Shown in pieces: positions 53,587 to 62,212 of a DNA stretch of 64,000 nucleotides. The stretch covers positions 31,824 through 95,823 of the forward strand of contig NZ_JAJCIA010000012.1 in NCBI RefSeq assembly GCF_020554845.1. Direction: 5' to 3'. The notes below the pieces were generated by a model. The model searched no databases, was not told the origin of the DNA, and saw only the letters and a list, made by a program, of their open reading frames with translations. The stretch's first letter is position 1, and every line of letters starts with the position of its first letter. The translations under genes were made by a program, and so were the position numbers. This stretch comes from Blautia faecis. GTDB lineage: Bacteria; Bacillota; Clostridia; Lachnospirales; Lachnospiraceae.

Positions 53587-54780
53587 ATGAAAGAAAAAAG
53601 ACGGGATAACAAAGGACGTATCCTGCATACTGGAGAGAGCCAACGAACAGACGGAAAATACTTATATAAATATGTGGACGCATTTGGAAACACAAAATAT
53701 GTGTATGCTTGGAGATTGACACCCACAGACCCGACACCAAAGGGAAAACGGGAAAAACTCTCACTTCGTGAACTGGAACAGCAGATAAGACGGGATATTG
53801 AGGACGGTATCGACAGCACAGGCAAGAAAATGACACTTTGTCAACTCTATGCCAAACAGAACGCACAAAGGGCAAATGTGAAGAAAAGCACAATGAAACA
53901 ACGGGAACAACTCATGCGGTTATTGAAAGAGGATAAGTTAGGTGCTAGGAGCATTGATACGATAAAACCCTCTGACGCTAAGGAATGGGCGTTACGCATG
54001 AAAGACAAAGGCTTTTCCTATAACACCATTAACAACCATAAACGCTCGTTAAAAGCGTCATTCTATATCGCCATACAAGACGATTGTGTAAGGAAAAACC
54101 CTTTTGATTTCAAGTTAAGTGAAGTCCTAGAAAATGATACCAAAGAGAAAGTCGCATTGACAGAGGAACAGGAACAAGCCTTACTCTCATTCATCAAGAC
54201 GGACAATGTGTATCACAAGTATTATGATGATGTGCTGATACTGTTAAAGACAGGACTTCGTATCTCGGAACTGTGCGGACTGACAGTAGCCGATATTGAT
54301 TTTAAGAATGAAGTTGTGATTATCGACCACCAGTTACTAAAGAGCAAGGAACAGGGCTATTATATTGAAACGCCTAAAACAAAGAGCGGAATAAGGCAAG
54401 TGCCATTAAGCAGAGAAACAATACAGGCATTTCAACGGGTTATGAAGAAACACCCAAAGGCAGAACCATTTGTGATAGACGGACGGAGCAATTTCCTATT
54501 TGTCAATCATAAAGGCAAGCCCAAAGTTGCGATTGATTACAACGCCTTATTTGTCCGTATGATAAAGAAATACAACAAGCACCACAAGGACAATCCCTTG
54601 CCACATATCACACCGCATACGCTACGCCATACATTCTGCACAAGGCTGGCAAGCAAGAACATGAACCCAAAAGATTTACAGTATATCATGGGACATTCAA
54701 ATATCAGTATCACAATGAACTGGTACGCTCATGCGTCCATAGATACCGCAAAATCAGAGGTTCAGCGTCTAATCGCATGA
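53587..54780 (+). CDS. int: Tyrosine recombinase, Tn916-type integrase
   Basis: An integrase of 397 residues. It has an N-terminal arm-binding beta domain (KEKRRDNKGRILHTGESQRT and following), a core-binding domain (about 80-180) and a catalytic domain with Arg in KTGLRISELCGL, HTLRHTFCTRL, MGHSNISITMNWYAH and the nucleophile Tyr in that last motif. It is intact and ends just before the right-hand repeats. aaggaggagcag-like ribosome site. Confidence 0.95.
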   Translation: MKEKRRDNKGRILHTGESQRTDGKYLYKYVDAFGNTKYVYAWRLTPTDPTPKGKREKLSLRELEQQIRRDIEDGIDSTGKKMTLCQLYAKQNAQRANVKKSTMKQREQLMRLLKEDKLGARSIDTIKPSDAKEWALRMKDKGFSYNTINNHKRSLKASFYIAIQDDCVRKNPFDFKLSEVLENDTKEKVALTEEQEQALLSFIKTDNVYHKYYDDVLILLKTGLRISELCGLTVADIDFKNEVVIIDHQLLKSKEQGYYIETPKTKSGIRQVPLSRETIQAFQRVMKKHPKAEPFVIDGRSNFLFVNHKGKPKVAIDYNALFVRMIKKYNKHHKDNPLPHITPHTLRHTFCTRLASKNMNPKDLQYIMGHSNISITMNWYAHASIDTAKSEVQRLIA

Positions 54781-54784
54781 AGTA

Positions 54785-54808
54785 TTTACCACGATTTTAA
54801 CCACGCTT
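54785..54808 (+). repeat. Right integrase arm-type repeats
   Basis: TTTACCACGA and TTAACCACGC as direct repeats, matching the pair at the left end in sequence and orientation. A third TTTACCACA occurs at about 54850. A hairpin (GAGCCT ... AGGCTT) at about 54875-54895 follows. Confidence 0.5.
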
Positions 54809-54983
54809 GATAGCGAAAATATAAGAAGATAGACCTAGATATGTGAGGTTTACCACAAAAGCAAAATGCCCGTAGAGCCTATAAAATAAGGCTTTGCGGA
54901 CATTTAAGAAGATATAAAAAGATAGTCAAAAAGACATATATAATTTCATCTAAAAAAATTATTAGAAAAAATAAAAAAACATC

Positions 54984-55012
54984 TTGACTTTCACAATAAG
55001 GCATGATATTAT
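54984..55012 (+). promoter_or_regulatory. infC operon promoter
   Basis: TTGACT (54984-54989) and TATTAT (55007-55012), 17-bp spacer. It lies about 40 bp past the right end of the element, so the insertion leaves it intact. Confidence 0.75.
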
Positions 55013-55014
55013 AC

Positions 55015-55272
55015 GACAGTACGTGATGAAAAGAAAGCAGAGTTCACTCTCACCTCAGCGCATACTTAGATGCGGCTCGGGTTCATATTGCACAGCAGCG
55101 CGTGACTTAGTTCGCGAGTGTAATAGGAGAAGTGTGGATTCTGTCCGCACTTTTTTTATATTTGCGGCGTCAGGTATCAGGCAGGAATTTCTTCCTGCGA
55201 AGGGGAATGAGAGTCCAGAAGTTAAAAACTGGATCAGAACAGATCATCTATCAGGTATGGAGGTGCACGACA
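55015..55272 (+). ncRNA. infC-rpmI-rplT leader with attenuator (L20-leader-like)
   Basis: A leader of about 250 bases with several hairpins (CGCAT-ACTTAG-ATGCG, GCGCGTGACTTAGTTCGCG). It ends in AGTGTGGA-TTCTG-TCCGCACT followed by seven T (55131-55157), a classic terminator before the gene. Firmicute infC operons are controlled by attenuation through the r-protein L20 or similar signals. The class is inferred from position, not matched to a model. Confidence 0.6.
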
Positions 55273-55779
55273 ATTAGCAATTTAATGATTAACGAACAAA
55301 TCAGAGACAAAGAGGTACGCTTAATCGGACCGGACGGAGAGCAGCTCGGAATTATGTCCGCAAGAGAAGCAATGGCCAAAGCTCAGGAGGCAGAGCTTGA
55401 TTTAGTAAAGATTGCCCCACAGGCAAAGCCGCCGGTATGTAAGATCATTGATTATGGTAAATATCGCTACGAACTTGCCAGAAAAGAGAAAGAAGCCAAG
55501 AAAAAGCAGAAGACCATCGATGTCAAAGAAGTGCGTCTTTCACCAAATATTGATACCAATGACCTGAATACAAAGGCTGGGGCAGCGCGCAAATTCCTTA
55601 CCAAGGGCGACAGAGTGAAGGTTACTCTTCGTTTCCGCGGAAGAGAGATGGCACACATGTCAAGCAGCAAGCACGTTCTGGATGATTTTGCCGATATGCT
55701 GAAGGACATTGCTGTAGTTGAGAAGGCACCTAAGGTAGAAGGCAGAAGCATGACAATGTTTTTAGCACAGAAACACTAG
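55273..55779 (+). CDS. infC: Translation initiation factor IF-3 with ATT start codon
   Basis: IF-3, 168 residues, helps select the start codon on the 30S subunit. The usual motifs are present: NEQIRDKEVRLIG, IAPQAKPPVCKIIDYGKYRYE and RFRGREMAHMS. The start is placed at ATT 55273. GGAGGT (55259-55264) lies 8 bases before it, and the encoded SNLMINEQIR fits the known N-terminus of IF-3. The ATG four codons later (55285) lacks a well-spaced site. IF-3 discriminates against AUU, so this gives autoregulation as in E. coli and Geobacillus. Confidence 0.95.
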   Translation: MSNLMINEQIRDKEVRLIGPDGEQLGIMSAREAMAKAQEAELDLVKIAPQAKPPVCKIIDYGKYRYELARKEKEAKKKQKTIDVKEVRLSPNIDTNDLNTKAGAARKFLTKGDRVKVTLRFRGREMAHMSSSKHVLDDFADMLKDIAVVEKAPKVEGRSMTMFLAQKH

Positions 55780-55800
55780 GATGTTGCATTCATTTGGAGA

Positions 55801-55817
55801 GACACCCTGAGGGTGTC
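55801..55817 (+). other. Hairpin between infC and rpmI
   Basis: GACACC-CTGAG-GGTGTC in the 88-bp infC-rpmI gap, with no T-run. Possibly a processing or L20-binding site (inference). Confidence 0.45.
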
Positions 55818-55867
55818 AGGCTGGATGAGGGACATTAAATAGATACGATATTAAGGAGGAAATTACA

Positions 55868-56065
55868 ATGCCAAAAATTAAAACTTGTAGAGCAGCAGCA
55901 AAGCGCTTCAAAAAAACAGGAACAGGAAAATTAGTAAGAAATAAAGCTTACAAGAGCCATATCTTAACAAAGAAATCTCAGAAGAGAAAGAGAAATCTCA
56001 GAAAAGCTACTGTTGTTGATTCTACTAATGTTAAGAGCATGAAGAAAGCATTACCGTATTTATAA
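55868..56065 (+). CDS. rpmI: 50S ribosomal protein L35
   Basis: Sixty-five basic residues with the family sequence [20 protein letters not shown] and [16 protein letters not shown]. Ribosome site aaggagg. Middle gene of the conserved infC-rpmI-rplT operon. Confidence 0.98.
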   Translation: MPKIKTCRAAAKRFKKTGTGKLVRNKAYKSHILTKKSQKRKRNLRKATVVDSTNVKSMKKALPYL

Positions 56066-56105
56066 GATATAGCATAGAAGAAGACGAACAGGAGGAAAAT
56101 AAGAA

Positions 56106-56462
56106 ATGGCAAGAATTAAAGGCGGATTAAACGCAAAGAAGAAACATAATCGTGTATTAAAACTGGCAAAGGGCTACAGAGGAGCTCGTTCCAAACAGTA
56201 TAGAGTAGCAAAACAGTCTGTTATGCGTGCACTTACCAGCTCCTACGCTGGAAGAAAGCAGAAGAAACGTCAGTTCAGACAGCTCTGGATCGCACGTATC
56301 AACGCTGCTGCAAGAATGAACGGATTATCCTACAGCAAAATGATGCACGGCCTTAAAGTTGCAAACATCGACATTAACAGAAAGATGCTTGCTGAGATGG
56401 CTGTAAATGATGCTCAGGGATTCGCAGCACTTGCTGAGATCGCTAAGAAAGCAATTGCTTAA
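56106..56462 (+). CDS. rplT: 50S ribosomal protein L20
   Basis: A protein of 118 residues with [20 protein letters not shown] and [19 protein letters not shown]. It binds 23S rRNA early in assembly and often represses its own operon through the leader. A terminator follows. Confidence 0.98.
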   Translation: MARIKGGLNAKKKHNRVLKLAKGYRGARSKQYRVAKQSVMRALTSSYAGRKQKKRQFRQLWIARINAAARMNGLSYSKMMHGLKVANIDINRKMLAEMAVNDAQGFAALAEIAKKAIA

Positions 56463-56487
56463 TTGAAATAAATAGGATATTTGAATG

Positions 56488-56515
56488 GGAGATGGGTGAC
56501 CATCTCCTTTTTTTT
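56488..56515 (+). terminator. Terminator of the infC operon
   Basis: GGAGATGG-GTGA-CCATCTCC followed by eight T. Confidence 0.93.
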
Positions 56516-56520
56516 ATCCC

Positions 56521-56606
56521 AGAGCCTGCAAAAAATCATTCTTGCAATCTGAACGCCTCACCTTGCAGTTAATTTTGACCGAATTGATTTTAAACACATT
56601 CCAATA
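56521..56606 (+). repeat. Dispersed MITE-like repeat, degenerate copy 8
   Basis: AGAGCCTGCAAAAAATCATT then CTTGCAATCTGAACGCC, TTGCAG and ACCGAATT match the left end and long-form interior. A worn TTTTAAACACATTC may be the right end. Between this copy and copy 9 (56607-56750) no gene is seen. Confidence 0.55.
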
Positions 56607-56751
56607 TGAGTATAATACAAAATATGAAATCAGCATGAAAGTATGCCCTGCAACGTACGTTTGTACGTCACAGAAACAACATAAACAGAAAAAATTGGTC
56701 ATTGTAACGGAAATTTCTTTTGCAATTCTAAAAAAACTATAAAATTTTCTA

Positions 56752-56780
56752 TTGCAATCAAAAAAACAGAATGCTATAAT
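56752..56780 (+). promoter_or_regulatory. livJ operon promoter
   Basis: TTGCAA (56752-56757) and TATAAT (56775-56780), 17-bp spacer. Repeat copy 9 then lies inside the leader. Confidence 0.7.
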
Positions 56781-56870
56781 CATAACATTAAAGTAGTAAA
56801 GAGAAGAAGTTATGGAAGCCAAAGCCGGCTGGGAAACCACCAGTGGGCTTTTATACTATCTCAGTGTTGC

Positions 56871-56920
56871 AGAACCTGTTCCAAAAATCATTCCTGCAAT
56901 CTGCATGCCATGTTTTTCGG
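56871..56920 (+). repeat. Dispersed MITE-like repeat, degenerate copy 9
   Basis: AGAACCTGTTCCAAAAATCA, TTCCTGCAATCTGCATGCCA: left end only, in the livJ leader. Confidence 0.55.
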
Positions 56921-56988
56921 ATATGCCTTGGGCACCATGAGAGGCGAGATGACAGACGCTCTTACATAAATTAAGGAGGAGATTTATT

Positions 56989-58149
56989 ATGAGAAATCTG
57001 AAAAAAGTACTCAGCATTACTGCAGCTGCAGCAATGGCAGTATCCACAGTAACACCTGTATCTGTATTTGCAGAGAGCGAGGAAACCTTCAAGATTGGTG
57101 TCATCGGACCTATGACAGGAGATTATGCACAGTATGGTAATGGTGTATATAATGCAGCTAAGATCGCAGCAGATGAGATCAATGCAAACGGCGGATTCAA
57201 TGGATATCAGGTAGAAATCCTTGACGCTGGTGACGATCAGGGAGATCCGGAGAAAGCAGTTAACGCTTACAATGACCTTCTTGACAAAGGAATGCAGATG
57301 CTTTGCGGTACTGTTACCTCCGGTGCTTGTATCGCAGTAGGTGCAGAGGCAGCTGATAGTACATTCCTCTTCACACCGTCTGCAACAGCAGTAGACAGCA
57401 TTACCGCTGGTGACAATGAGTTCCGTATGTGCTTTACAGACCCAATGCAGGGAACAAAATCTGCTGAGTATATTTCTGAGAAAGGTCTTGCTACGAAGGT
57501 AGCTACCCTCTACGATTCCATGGCTGATTACAACTCAGGTGTACATGATGCATTCGTTGCAGCCTGCGCTGATTACGGCCTTGAGGTTGTAGCTGATGAA
57601 GCATACACAACAGATAACAACACAGACTTTTCCGTACAGCTTGGAAAGATCAAAGACAGTGGCGCTGAGCTCCTGTTCCTTCCGAACTACTATTCTGACA
57701 ACGCTCTGATTCTTCAGCAGGCTCATGACCTTGGTCTTGACATGAAGATTTTTGGTGTTGATGGTATGGATGGAATCCTGAATGTTGAGAACTTTGATAA
57801 ATCTCTTGCAGAAGGCGTTATGCTTCTGACACCATTCTCTGCTACAGGCGATGATGAGGCAACTGTAAAATTTGTTAAAGCATATGGCGATGCAAACAAT
57901 GGTGAGACACCAAATCAGTTTGCTGCAGATACATATGATGTACTTTACGCTATGCAGGCAGCAGCAAATGATGCTGGCATCACACCAGATATGTCAAATG
58001 AAGACATCAGTGCAGCAATGTCTGCTTCCATGCTGAATATTACTCTTGATGGTCTTACAGGAGAAGCTAAATGGACAGAAGACGGTGAGTGCGATAAAGC
58101 ACCTAAGGCTTATGTGATCAAAGATGGCGTTTACGCTTCTATGGAGTAA
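56989..58149 (+). CDS. livJ: Branched-chain amino-acid ABC transporter, binding protein
   Basis: A type I periplasmic-type binding protein, 386 residues. It has a signal peptide (KKVLSITAAAAMAVSTVTPV, cleavage near SVFA), then FKIGVIGPMTGDYAQYGNG, GAKIAADEINANGG-type helix, DAGDDQGDPEKAV and the GTVTSGACIAVGAEA loop. There is no cysteine at the cleavage site, so it does not look like a lipoprotein. It leads the livHMGF genes, though a 390-bp gap with a hairpin separates them. Specificity for leucine, isoleucine and valine is the family norm and is inferred. Confidence 0.93.
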   Translation: MRNLKKVLSITAAAAMAVSTVTPVSVFAESEETFKIGVIGPMTGDYAQYGNGVYNAAKIAADEINANGGFNGYQVEILDAGDDQGDPEKAVNAYNDLLDKGMQMLCGTVTSGACIAVGAEAADSTFLFTPSATAVDSITAGDNEFRMCFTDPMQGTKSAEYISEKGLATKVATLYDSMADYNSGVHDAFVAACADYGLEVVADEAYTTDNNTDFSVQLGKIKDSGAELLFLPNYYSDNALILQQAHDLGLDMKIFGVDGMDGILNVENFDKSLAEGVMLLTPFSATGDDEATVKFVKAYGDANNGETPNQFAADTYDVLYAMQAAANDAGITPDMSNEDISAAMSASMLNITLDGLTGEAKWTEDGECDKAPKAYVIKDGVYASME

Positions 58150-58235
58150 TTATAAGAATAGAGCCATTGTGCCGGTCATACGGCAGAGGCTTTAACCATT
58201 TCCCTGATTGCGCAGGGGATGGCCGTTAGCAAGGG

Positions 58236-58270
58236 GGAGACGGTTACCTGTGGGTCCGTCTCCTTCTTTG
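58236..58270 (+). terminator. Hairpin after livJ, partial terminator
   Basis: GGAGACGG and CCGTCTCC pair around a 12-base loop and lead into TTCTTT. The 390-bp gap between livJ and livH holds this hairpin and repeat copy 10. Partial read-through would give more binding protein than permease (inference). Confidence 0.6.
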
Positions 58271-58385
58271 CAATTACAAAAATGATTGTTGTTTCAGTCT
58301 GAGACAACAAACGGACAGGTGGCCTGTCGGCGACATCATGATATAGGAAAGTCAGCTGCCGTCCGGGACATTCATAGTAAATAAC

Positions 58386-58485
58386 TGGAGCGTGTCTGAA
58401 AATTTACTTCCGCTTTTTCGTGTCAGAAAGTGACAGGAAGCTTTACAGTGGGAAAAGCCGGGAATGAATTTTCAAACACGCTCGT
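58386..58485 (-). repeat. Dispersed MITE-like repeat, copy 10 (reverse, diverged interior)
   Basis: TG, GAGCGTGTCTGAAAATT ... GGGAATGAATTTTCAAACACG, CTC. The right end is the reverse complement of the usual left end. The interior, with a TGTCAGAAAGTGACA-type hairpin, differs from other copies. It lies 56 bp before livH. Confidence 0.7.
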
Positions 58486-58540
58486 GAAAAAGAAAAATCA
58501 GTTACTATCTACAGTAATAAATCCAGTTAAGAGGTGCATT

Positions 58541-59425
58541 ATGAGTTTTATATCCTATTTAAAAGATGGTATCAGCCTGGGCAGTATTTATGCGATCATC
58601 GCTCTCGGCTATACAATGGTATATGGTATTGCAAAAATGCTGAACTTTGCACATGGTGATGTTATCATGGTTGGAGCATTTGTAATTCTTACCGCAGTTA
58701 CCAAAGCCAGTATGTCACCAATCCTGGCAATCATTCTTTCTGTTGTGATCTGTACTGTTGCCGGTGTTGTCATTGAGGCAGTTGCATACAGACCTCTTCG
58801 TAAGGCTTCATCGAATCTGGCAGTTCTGATCACTGCAATCGGTGTCAGCTATCTGCTTCAGAACCTGGCGCTTTTAATTTTTGGCGCAGATGCAAAGAGC
58901 TTTGTTCCGGTTATCAATGTTCCGTCTCTGGAGCTGTTTGGCGGACAGCTTACGATTAAAGGTGTTACGATCGTAACAATCCTTGCCTGTATTGTGATTA
59001 TGGTTGGTCTTCAGCTTTTTGTAAAGAAAACAAAACCGGGGCGTGCCATGCAGGCTGTTTCCGAGGACCGTGACGCCGCACAGCTGATGGGTGTCAACGT
59101 AAATGCAACCATTTCCCTTACCTTTGCAATCGGTTCCGGACTTGCTGCAATTGCAGGACTTCTTCTTTGCTCCGCATATCCTACACTGACTCCTTATACA
59201 GGCGCAATGCCTGGTATCAAGGCTTTCGTAGCGGCAGTATTCGGTGGAATAGGTTCTATCCCAGGAGCAATGGTTGGAGGAATTCTCCTTGGTGTTATTG
59301 AGATTTTCAGTAAGGCCTATATTTCCTCTCAGGTTGCAGATGCAATTGTATTTGCAGTTTTGATCATCGTGCTGCTTGTAAAACCATCTGGTCTGTTCGG
59401 CAAGAACATCCAGGAGAAAGTATGA
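58541..59425 (+). CDS. livH: Branched-chain amino-acid ABC transporter permease LivH
   Basis: A permease of 294 residues with about eight helices: DGISLGSIYAIIALGYTMVY, MLNFAHGDVIMVGAF, AYRPLRKASSNLAVLI, the EAA-like loop GRAMQAVSEDRDAAQLMGVN and FGGIGSIPGAMVGGILLG. ATG 58541 was chosen for the aagaggtg site. livM starts 10 bp after its stop. Confidence 0.94.
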   Translation: MSFISYLKDGISLGSIYAIIALGYTMVYGIAKMLNFAHGDVIMVGAFVILTAVTKASMSPILAIILSVVICTVAGVVIEAVAYRPLRKASSNLAVLITAIGVSYLLQNLALLIFGADAKSFVPVINVPSLELFGGQLTIKGVTIVTILACIVIMVGLQLFVKKTKPGRAMQAVSEDRDAAQLMGVNVNATISLTFAIGSGLAAIAGLLLCSAYPTLTPYTGAMPGIKAFVAAVFGGIGSIPGAMVGGILLGVIEIFSKAYISSQVADAIVFAVLIIVLLVKPSGLFGKNIQEKV

Positions 59426-59435
59426 GGTGGCCGAT

Positions 59436-60509
59436 ATGAAAAAAAATATGAACAAAACAACAAAAAACAATTTTATTACATATGGCATGGTAATCGCAAT
59501 CTTCGTTGTGGTACAGATCCTTTCCTCCACAGGAAACCTGTCCAGACTGCTTACCGGCCTTCTGGTACCCATCTGTGTGTACATTATCGCATCTCTTTCC
59601 CTGAATCTGGTAGTCGGTTATTCCGGAGAGCTGAGTCTTGGACACGCAGGATTTATGTGCGTTGGAGCCTATTCCAGTGCTCTGTTTTCCCATGTTACCA
59701 GTGATGTGCTTCCGTCTGTTCCAAGATTGATTCTTGCATTGCTGGTAGGTGCTGCCGTGGCTGCTGTCTTCGGTGTGCTGATCGGTATCCCGGTACTGAG
59801 ACTTCGGGGAGACTATCTGGCGATCGTAACCCTGGCATTTGGTGAGATCATCAAGAACCTGATCAATATTCTGTATGTTGGTGTGGATGATAAAGGGCTT
59901 CACGTTGCAACAAGCGCAGCCAATCTGAAGCTGGATCCAGGCGGAAAACAGATCATCAAGGGTGCTCTCGGTGTTTCCGGTACTGCAACCTTATATAAAG
60001 ATATTAAGGATTATTTCTTCCTGATCGGTGTGATTCTGATTCTGGTTGTTCTGTTTGTTATCCAGAATCTGGTAAACTCCAGAAGCGGACGTGCCATTAC
60101 ATCTACCCGTGATAACCGTATTGCAGCTGAGTCCATCGGTATCAATGTAACAAAGAATAAGCTGCTTGCATTTACTATTTCCGCTGCAATTGCCGGTGTA
60201 GCAGGTGTACTTTATGCCCACAACCTTTCCATGCTGAAGGTTTCTATTTTTGACTACAACATGTCCATCACTATTCTGGTATATGTAATTCTTGGTGGTA
60301 TGGGAAATCTTCGCGGAAGTATTCTGGCAACGATTGTGCTTTATGCACTTCCCGAGCTGCTTCGTGGATTCTCCACCTACCGTATGCTGATCTATGCAAT
60401 CGTAATGATCGCAATGATGCTTTTCAACTGGGCTCCTGCAGCAAGAGATTTCAGAAGCCGTATTATTGAAAAAATCAAAGGTCACGTGAAAGAAAAGGAG
60501 GCAGCTTAA
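59436..60509 (+). CDS. livM: Branched-chain amino-acid ABC transporter permease LivM
   Basis: The second permease, 357 residues: LSLNLVVGYSGELSLGHAGF, LRLRGDYLAIVTLAFGEI, the EAA-like loop GRAITSTRDNRIAAESIGIN and LGGMGNLRGSILATIVLYAL. ATG 59436 has gaggtgg 6 bases upstream; GTG 59427 is less likely. It pairs with LivH. Confidence 0.94.
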   Translation: MKKNMNKTTKNNFITYGMVIAIFVVVQILSSTGNLSRLLTGLLVPICVYIIASLSLNLVVGYSGELSLGHAGFMCVGAYSSALFSHVTSDVLPSVPRLILALLVGAAVAAVFGVLIGIPVLRLRGDYLAIVTLAFGEIIKNLINILYVGVDDKGLHVATSAANLKLDPGGKQIIKGALGVSGTATLYKDIKDYFFLIGVILILVVLFVIQNLVNSRSGRAITSTRDNRIAAESIGINVTKNKLLAFTISAAIAGVAGVLYAHNLSMLKVSIFDYNMSITILVYVILGGMGNLRGSILATIVLYALPELLRGFSTYRMLIYAIVMIAMMLFNWAPAARDFRSRIIEKIKGHVKEKEAA

Positions 60510-60511
60510 TT

Positions 60512-61270
60512 ATGGCAATGTTAGAGGTAAATAATCTTTCCATACAGTTTGGCGGCCTTCATGCTGTAGATAATTTTCAACTGAAAATCGAAAAAGGCGA
60601 GCTTTACGGCCTGATCGGACCAAACGGTGCTGGAAAAACAACCGTATTTAATCTTCTTACAGGTGTTTATAAGCCAACAGAGGGAATTATCAAGCTGGAT
60701 GGGCAGGATATCACCGGAAAAAGTATTATCGATATTAATAAAGCTGGAATTGCACGAACATTCCAGAATATTCGACTTTTTAAAGATATGACCGTACTGG
60801 ACAATGTAAAGGCTGGTCTGCATAATCATTATAAATATTCTACTTTAACCGGAATCTTAAGACTTCCCAAGTATTTTAAAGTAGAAAAAGAGATGAACGA
60901 GCGCGCTATGGAGATCCTGAAAGTGTTTAATCTGGATCAGGAGGCTGGTATTCTTGCGGGAAACCTTCCTTATGGTAAACAGCGTAAGCTGGAAATTGCC
61001 AGAGCGCTTGCCACAGATCCCAAGCTTCTCCTTCTGGATGAGCCGGCTGCCGGTATGAACCCCAATGAGACTCAGGAGCTGATGGATACCATTCGGTTTG
61101 TAAGAGATCATTTTAATATGACGATCCTTCTGATTGAACACGATATGAAGCTGGTTGGCGGTATCTGTGAGGAACTGACTGTATTAAACTTCGGACAGGT
61201 TCTCTGTCAGGGTGAGACAGCAAAGGTTCTGAAAGATCCTGCTGTTGTTACTGCATATCTGGGCGAATAA
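60512..61270 (+). CDS. livG: Branched-chain amino-acid ABC transporter ATPase LivG
   Basis: An ATPase of 252 residues: Walker A GPNGAGKTTVFN, the LivG-specific ARTFQNIRLFKDMTVLDNV, Walker B LLLLDEPAAGMNPNE and H-loop LLIEHDM. The signature LSGGQ is altered to LPYGKQRKLEIARAL, as is normal for LivG proteins. Ribosome site aaggagg in the end of livM. Confidence 0.95.
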   Translation: MAMLEVNNLSIQFGGLHAVDNFQLKIEKGELYGLIGPNGAGKTTVFNLLTGVYKPTEGIIKLDGQDITGKSIIDINKAGIARTFQNIRLFKDMTVLDNVKAGLHNHYKYSTLTGILRLPKYFKVEKEMNERAMEILKVFNLDQEAGILAGNLPYGKQRKLEIARALATDPKLLLLDEPAAGMNPNETQELMDTIRFVRDHFNMTILLIEHDMKLVGGICEELTVLNFGQVLCQGETAKVLKDPAVVTAYLGE

Positions 61271-61283
61271 GGAGGAAAAAGAA

Positions 61284-61994
61284 ATGGCAATGTTGGAAGT
61301 AAAAGATTTACACGTATATTATGGTGTAATCCAGGCATTAAAAGGAATCTCCTTTGAGGTAAACCAGGGCGAGGTTATTGCTTTGATCGGTGCCAATGGT
61401 GCAGGAAAAACCACTACACTGCAGACACTTACAGGTCTTCTTTCAGCAAAAGAAGGTTCCGTTGTTTTTGAAGGAAAAGATATTACCAGGGTTCCAGCCC
61501 ATAAGATTGTTGAAATGGGAATTGCACACGTTCCGGAGGGACGTCGTGTTTTTTCAGATTTAAGTGTATATGAGAACCTGATCATGGGTGCTTATACGAG
61601 AAAAGATAAAGCTGAGATCCAGGAAAGCCTTGCAGGAGTCTATAAAAGGTTTCCGCGTCTGGAAGAGCGTAAAGGACAGCGTGCCGGTACACTTTCTGGT
61701 GGTGAGCAGCAGATGCTTGCCATGGGTCGTGCCCTTATGAGTAAACCCAGACTGATCGTAATGGATGAGCCATCCATGGGACTTTCCCCAATCTTTGTAA
61801 ATGAGATCTTCGATATTATCCGTGTGGTAAGCGAAAGTGGTACTACGGTACTTCTTGTAGAGCAGAATGCGAAGAAGGCCCTCTCTATCGCAGATCGTGC
61901 ATACGTTCTTGAGACTGGCAAGATCACAATGAGTGGAAAAGCAAGCGACCTGCTGAATGATGAAGCGGTACAGAAGGCTTATCTGGGTGAATAA
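61284..61994 (+). CDS. livF: Branched-chain amino-acid ABC transporter ATPase LivF
   Basis: An ATPase of 236 residues: Walker A GANGAGKTTTLQTLTG, GIAHVPEGRRVFSDLSVYEN, signature LSGGEQQMLAMGRAL, Walker B LIVMDEPSMGLSP and VEQN. ATG 61284 was chosen for aaggaggaaaaag upstream. Last gene of the liv operon; no strong terminator is seen in the 218 bp after it. Confidence 0.95.
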   Translation: MAMLEVKDLHVYYGVIQALKGISFEVNQGEVIALIGANGAGKTTTLQTLTGLLSAKEGSVVFEGKDITRVPAHKIVEMGIAHVPEGRRVFSDLSVYENLIMGAYTRKDKAEIQESLAGVYKRFPRLEERKGQRAGTLSGGEQQMLAMGRALMSKPRLIVMDEPSMGLSPIFVNEIFDIIRVVSESGTTVLLVEQNAKKALSIADRAYVLETGKITMSGKASDLLNDEAVQKAYLGE

Positions 61995-62212
61995 AATTTG
62001 CAGATCTGACAGCTGATAGGCGACATGTCCGTTTTGTGAACAAAGTTTACAGAACTTTCGGGAATCTGGTGCATCACGAAGCGGTTACTGGACAGGTCGT
62101 GAACAGTAAGGTCTTTGGGAAAATAATCTGGCCAGGTGATTTTTATTGTTGCCGGAAAGAATGGAAAAAACAACGCTTTAGAAAGCTGGCCAGTGTAATA
62201 AGGAGGAGAGAA

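Larger units (their letters stand above)
50109..54946 (+). mobile_element. Small integrative mobilizable element, Tn916-type integrase
   Basis: About 4.8 kb inserted between the DUF1540 gene and infC. It carries int, xis, a Rep_trans/MobT protein, an XRE regulator and two small membrane proteins, but no conjugation genes. AT-rich intergenic DNA and poorer codon match set it off from its surroundings. Proposed ends are the 11-bp direct match ATATATAATTT at 50109-50119 and 54936-54946. They lie outside paired TTACCACG repeats that resemble the integrase arm sites of Tn916. The exact ends are uncertain by tens of bases. Confidence 0.7.
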
